Shown in pieces: positions 60,899 through 64,000 of a DNA stretch of 64,000 nucleotides (position 1 is the first letter of the stretch; each line of letters begins with the position of its first letter). The notes under the pieces are model-generated. The model searched no databases. It saw only the letters and a list, made by a program, of their open reading frames with translations, and had not been told where the DNA came from. The position numbers and the translations under genes are program-made. The stretch lies in assembly GCA_964343195.1 (NCBI GenBank), contig CAYFIR010000002.1:62001-126000 (forward strand), given 5' to 3'. Source of the DNA: CAYVAP01 sp964343195. Lineage in GTDB: Bacteria; Bacteroidota; Bacteroidia; J057.

Positions 60899-63148
60899 TC
60901 AGGCCTTTACCTCCTCCTGCTCATCCTCCGGATACTCAATGCGGCCGTGGTAAATGCTGAGCAACTGCTTCTTGATTACCCGCCGCATGTTGGTAATGTC
61001 CTTGAAGGTCAGGTTGGAGTTCTCCAACTGCCCGTCTTTGATCTTATGATCGATGATGCTATCCACCAATTCCTTTAGCTTGGAGGAAGTTGGGTTTTTC
61101 ATGGCGCGAGACGCTGCCTCCACACTATCGGCGATCATCAGTACAGCGGTTTCTTTGGAGAAGGGCAAGGGACCCGGATAGCGAAACAGGTTGTCCGCTT
61201 CGGATTCGACGCAGTTATTTTCCTGGACGTAAACCCGATAGAAGTACTCCACCCTGGTTGTCCCATGGTGAGACTCAATGAAGTGGATTATTTCACGGGG
61301 CAGGTGATACTTCTGGGCCAGTTCCACTCCATGCTTCACATGTCCAATGATGATCTCTGCACTTTCCAGGCAATCAATCCGATGGTGAGGGTTCTTTTTC
61401 TTCTCGGCATCGGACATGTTCTCGATGAAGTAATGAGCATAAGGCATCTTCCCAATGTCGTGGTACAAAGCCCCTACGTGTACCAGCAGGGCATTTCCAC
61501 CCACTTCGTTGATCGTCAGCTCTGCAATATTGGCTACCTGAAGGCTATGCTGAAATGTCCCCGGAGCTTTTCGGGCCAGTTCCTGTAGCAAGGGATGGTT
61601 GGTATCCAGTAGTTCCAGATAAGTCAGGTCTGAAGTTTCTCCGAAAACGCGCTCAAGCAGATAAATCAGGTTATAAGCGATCATGGTCACAGAGACATTG
61701 ATCGCAAACAGCATCAGGGTGTGGTAACTGATTTCCCCAAAGCCTCCTTTGCTCAGCAGGTTAAACACAATGTAGGATACCGAGTAGGCAAGGAATATAT
61801 AGCCAAGGGTGTAAAAAAACCGCTCTCGCTTCCTTAGTCGGCGCAGGTTATAGACGGCCACGGTTCCGGCCATCATTTGCACAAAAGCATACTCAAGGCC
61901 CTGCTGCACCAATACAGCACCGTACAACGCCACGAGCATGTTGGTCAGAAAACCCAGCCTGTGCTCAAAGAAACTGCTGATAAATATCGGTACAATACAG
62001 GCTGGAGCCAGGTAGATATAGCTTAGGTTGATATTTGGGCCAAGGATATCGGTCAGCTTTACGGCCACATCGGTCAGCTTTGTGGCAATCACCATCAGTG
62101 CTACGGCCAGTAGCAGGGTGAAGAGGATCAGACTCAGCTTGGAGTTGGAGAAAAATATCCTGGGACGGGTTACACTGAGATTTGAAAGCAGGATAAGGGT
62201 GATGAACGTGATGATAAGAAACTGACCCAGAAAAACCAGAAACCACGACTGACCGCCGTAGGTACGGCGCTTTTCACGTTCCAGCGAGACCAGTTTGGCA
62301 TAGGTATCGCGGGTGACTATCTCATCCTTACCGATGATGTGTTCCCCCTTGGATACTTTTCCAAAAATGGGTGAAACAAGCGATCGCTTCCACTCCCGGG
62401 CTTCTTCTGTCAACCTACTACTGAAATAATAATTGGGACGCAGGTTTTTGGAAACCACCAGCCAGAGAAGTTTTCCTTCACTGTCCAAGGTGTCAAGGCG
62501 TCTGGCCAGGTAACTTTCGAGCCCCAGTTGGCTATTGATGGTCGCACGAACAGGAACTTCCCGCTCAAGGCCGGGCTTAACCCTAAGTGAGACAAAGGCG
62601 GGTGTGTCAGCTACATTCACCTGATTGAGATAGCCCTGCTCATAGATATCCTGAGCAAGAGACCTGGCCTCGGCCTGCAATCGGGCGATCCGGCCTCGGC
62701 TCAATCCGGAAAAACTGCCATATTCGACCCCGGGGTATTTGGTCTGGAAAGCCTGCATCAGCATTTCCTCTCCCTGATCCTCCAGCCGTGAAGTGGCGAT
62801 CTGCACCTGATTTACTTCCCGTACAAAATCGGATAGCTTCTGGTCCAGTGCCTGATAGGTCTGTCGCATACGCAGGGTATCACGGCGATAAATATCGGAT
62901 ACCTGAGACGTATAGGCCTCCTGCTCGGCAGCGATGCTATCCTGCGATTTGTAAATATAGAAGTCAAAAGGGGCTGTGAGCTCTCCTCCAAACCAGGGTT
63001 TTCCGACTTCGTATTGAACCCCCAGGCGATAGGAGCGGGGAATCAGGAGGGTCATGAGCAATAAGAACCCCACGATGATCCCGGTCCGGCTCCAGTAGCG
63101 GCTGCTTTTCAGCTTACGCTGTAAGGGTGCATTTATCAGTTTGCTCAT
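60899..63148 (-). CDS. 7TM-HD phosphodiesterase (PgpH type)
   Basis: 749 residues: one N-terminal membrane helix, a ~270-residue extracytoplasmic 7TMR-HDED-type region with coiled coil, seven membrane helices (about 300-490), and a cytoplasmic HD domain with HDIGK (His563-Asp564), 'GHVKHGVELAQKYHLP' and 'IIHFIESHHGTTRVEYFY'. This is the layout of PgpH, which hydrolyses c-di-AMP and controls osmotic and cell-wall homeostasis. All HD metal-binding residues seem present (second His pair in ESHHG, later Asp in MIADSVEA). It is probably a single gene or co-transcribed with the CcmC-type gene downstream. Confidence 0.93.
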   Translation of the reverse strand: MSKLINAPLQRKLKSSRYWSRTGIIVGFLLLMTLLIPRSYRLGVQYEVGKPWFGGELTAPFDFYIYKSQDSIAAEQEAYTSQVSDIYRRDTLRMRQTYQALDQKLSDFVREVNQVQIATSRLEDQGEEMLMQAFQTKYPGVEYGSFSGLSRGRIARLQAEARSLAQDIYEQGYLNQVNVADTPAFVSLRVKPGLEREVPVRATINSQLGLESYLARRLDTLDSEGKLLWLVVSKNLRPNYYFSSRLTEEAREWKRSLVSPIFGKVSKGEHIIGKDEIVTRDTYAKLVSLEREKRRTYGGQSWFLVFLGQFLIITFITLILLSNLSVTRPRIFFSNSKLSLILFTLLLAVALMVIATKLTDVAVKLTDILGPNINLSYIYLAPACIVPIFISSFFEHRLGFLTNMLVALYGAVLVQQGLEYAFVQMMAGTVAVYNLRRLRKRERFFYTLGYIFLAYSVSYIVFNLLSKGGFGEISYHTLMLFAINVSVTMIAYNLIYLLERVFGETSDLTYLELLDTNHPLLQELARKAPGTFQHSLQVANIAELTINEVGGNALLVHVGALYHDIGKMPYAHYFIENMSDAEKKKNPHHRIDCLESAEIIIGHVKHGVELAQKYHLPREIIHFIESHHGTTRVEYFYRVYVQENNCVESEADNLFRYPGPLPFSKETAVLMIADSVEAASRAMKNPTSSKLKELVDSIIDHKIKDGQLENSNLTFKDITNMRRVIKKQLLSIYHGRIEYPEDEQEEVKA

Positions 63149-63248
63149 ACAGGAGCAAAGATAGCGAACGGGAGTTCGCAGTTCAAAGTTAAAAATATGT
63201 CCGAATGGATGAGGCTAGCCGCATTAAGCTATATTGGGTGCGGTCCTG

Positions 63249-64000
63249 TCAATCAGCTCGCCTCCGATCCTCTACCCTTCGCCCTCCATCTTCCAGATTC
63301 AGGGTCTCCAGGGCACGGCGCAGTTCTGGCTCTACCACCTCCATGGTGAGGCGCTTGTCCCGATCCGAAAAAAGCACGTCCGGCAGATCGGCCAGTTCAA
63401 CGGGGAAGTAATCATCCACCCAGCTGACTACGTCCTCGTAGCGAATGGGTTTAAGCTCTGCCAGTACCGAAAGCTGTTCCTCCAGTTCCGTGTCGAGGGA
63501 ATTGAGCTGCTCTTTGATTCCATTCCGGCCTCGTTTCCCGCCAAGAAATCGCTGGAGAAAATTGGGCCGATCTTCAGGATAAAGCAGGTTAAGAAAGATG
63601 ACGAATTGCGGAAACTCTCTCAGCGTCTGTATTTGCCAAAACTCCTGGGCATACCACCTAATCAGCTTCAGGGTAGTGTTGTCCCACTTTTCAGTACTAA
63701 TGGTGTGGTGCAACACCACGGTGCGTGCCTTGAGATTCAGTGTGCGCACCATCTCGGAGGCGGTCCAATCACGACTCACCCCTATCCCACTGAAATTCAT
63801 CGCCTGGGCCAGTCGCCGCTTAAGTTCCCGCTGGCGCTGCTCCAGAGCACCGGTATATGGCCAGTTTCGCACCTGATGCTCATGGACTACCCCTCTGGAA
63901 GACCCAAATATTTGCTCAGATAGCTGTTGAAGATCTGTCTCAATAAAACGGGTAACCAGACTTTGAGGCCGCTCGGCTCTGGCACCGTGAATGATGAAGG
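63249..64000 (-). CDS. Protein of unknown function (C-terminal part; runs off right edge)
   Basis: The minus-strand frame stays open from the stop at 63249 to the window edge, giving at least 250 residues; a GTG at 63870-63872 is only internal. Reading from the edge: 'FIIHGARAERPQSLVTRFIE', 'VVLHHTISTEKWDNTTLKLI', 'FPQFVIFLNLLYPEDRPNFL', then an acidic coiled region. The 'HG.....Q.LVTRF' opening and 'FVIFLNL.Y' strand recall the inactive-STAND (iSTAND) domain of bacterial conflict proteins, but the P-loop is not visible and this is a guess. The C-terminal tail (GGRRVEDRRRAD) looks low-complexity. Confidence 0.65.
   Translation of the reverse strand, partial: FIIHGARAERPQSLVTRFIETDLQQLSEQIFGSSRGVVHEHQVRNWPYTGALEQRQRELKRRLAQAMNFSGIGVSRDWTASEMVRTLNLKARTVVLHHTISTEKWDNTTLKLIRWYAQEFWQIQTLREFPQFVIFLNLLYPEDRPNFLQRFLGGKRGRNGIKEQLNSLDTELEEQLSVLAELKPIRYEDVVSWVDDYFPVELADLPDVLFSDRDKRLTMEVVEPELRRALETLNLEDGGRRVEDRRRAD

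Noticed and set aside
8643..64000. Bacteroidota -33/-7 promoter boxes before several genes
   Set aside because: Partial TTTG/TAnnTTTG matches are frequent in AT-rich gaps; none was good enough to call by eye.
1..64000. tRNA or rRNA genes
   Set aside because: No T-loop/anticodon arrangements or rRNA core sequences were recognised on either strand by eye.

Overview
The window looks like chromosome of a Bacteroidota bacterium, most likely a Saprospiria/Lewinella-type organism. The main evidence is protein architecture: C-terminal type IX secretion (T9SS) sorting domains of type A (7032-8456, 47242-51126) and type B (21115-29106), very large PKD-repeat surface proteins, a DUF5723-like outer-membrane protein, and weak or absent Shine-Dalgarno sequences with several apparent TTG/GTG starts. 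No rRNA, tRNA, CRISPR array, transposase or prophage gene was seen.

Left part (1-8.5 kb): the start of a flavin-binding PNPOx-like gene running off the left edge, a small sorting-domain-like ORF with a good terminator, an orphan trpB lying between two different inverted-repeat elements, then plus-strand housekeeping and secreted genes (TPR protein, uncharacterised protein, aminopeptidase P, glycerophosphodiesterase lipoprotein, sialidase-like T9SS protein). A strong bidirectional terminator at 8576-8618 closes this block.

8.6-20.8 kb: a nine-gene minus-strand envelope unit. It contains a DUF5723-like outer-membrane protein, five consecutive secreted proteins that can be aligned to the phosphodiester glycosidase (NAGPA/DUF2233) fold (three clear, two divergent), two secreted proteins of unknown function and a LamG-VWA protein. 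A LuxR-type response regulator, a histidine kinase with a degenerate ATP lid and an AraC-type regulator lie just beyond it. 21.1-29.1 kb is one 2663-residue surface protein with about 26 PKD units, four fibronectin-III-like modules and a type B sorting domain.

29.2-58.1 kb: a large surface-polysaccharide locus. It encodes nine glycosyltransferases, an O-antigen ligase/polymerase, an OafA-type acyltransferase, a WcaF-like acetyltransferase, a methyltransferase, an ABC exporter (permease at 57230-58054, ATPase with a C-terminal Wzt-like domain at 54083-55354), five intact sulfotransferases plus a sulfotransferase-like gene tail, and a 1294-residue T9SS type A surface protein translationally overlapped with a glycosyltransferase. 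The simplest reading is a sulfated, ABC-exported O-antigen-like glycan, possibly the LPS to which T9SS cargo is attached. Signs of plasticity are heptanucleotide tandem arrays, two G9 tracts in coding regions, gene-tail remnants and ~165-bp terminal-inverted-repeat elements.

58.3-64 kb: a membrane-anchored LAS-type metallopeptidase, a methyltransferase, a third ~165-bp repeat, a CcsA/CcmC-type cytochrome c maturation protein, a PgpH-type 7TM-HD phosphodiesterase, and a gene of unknown function cut by the right edge.
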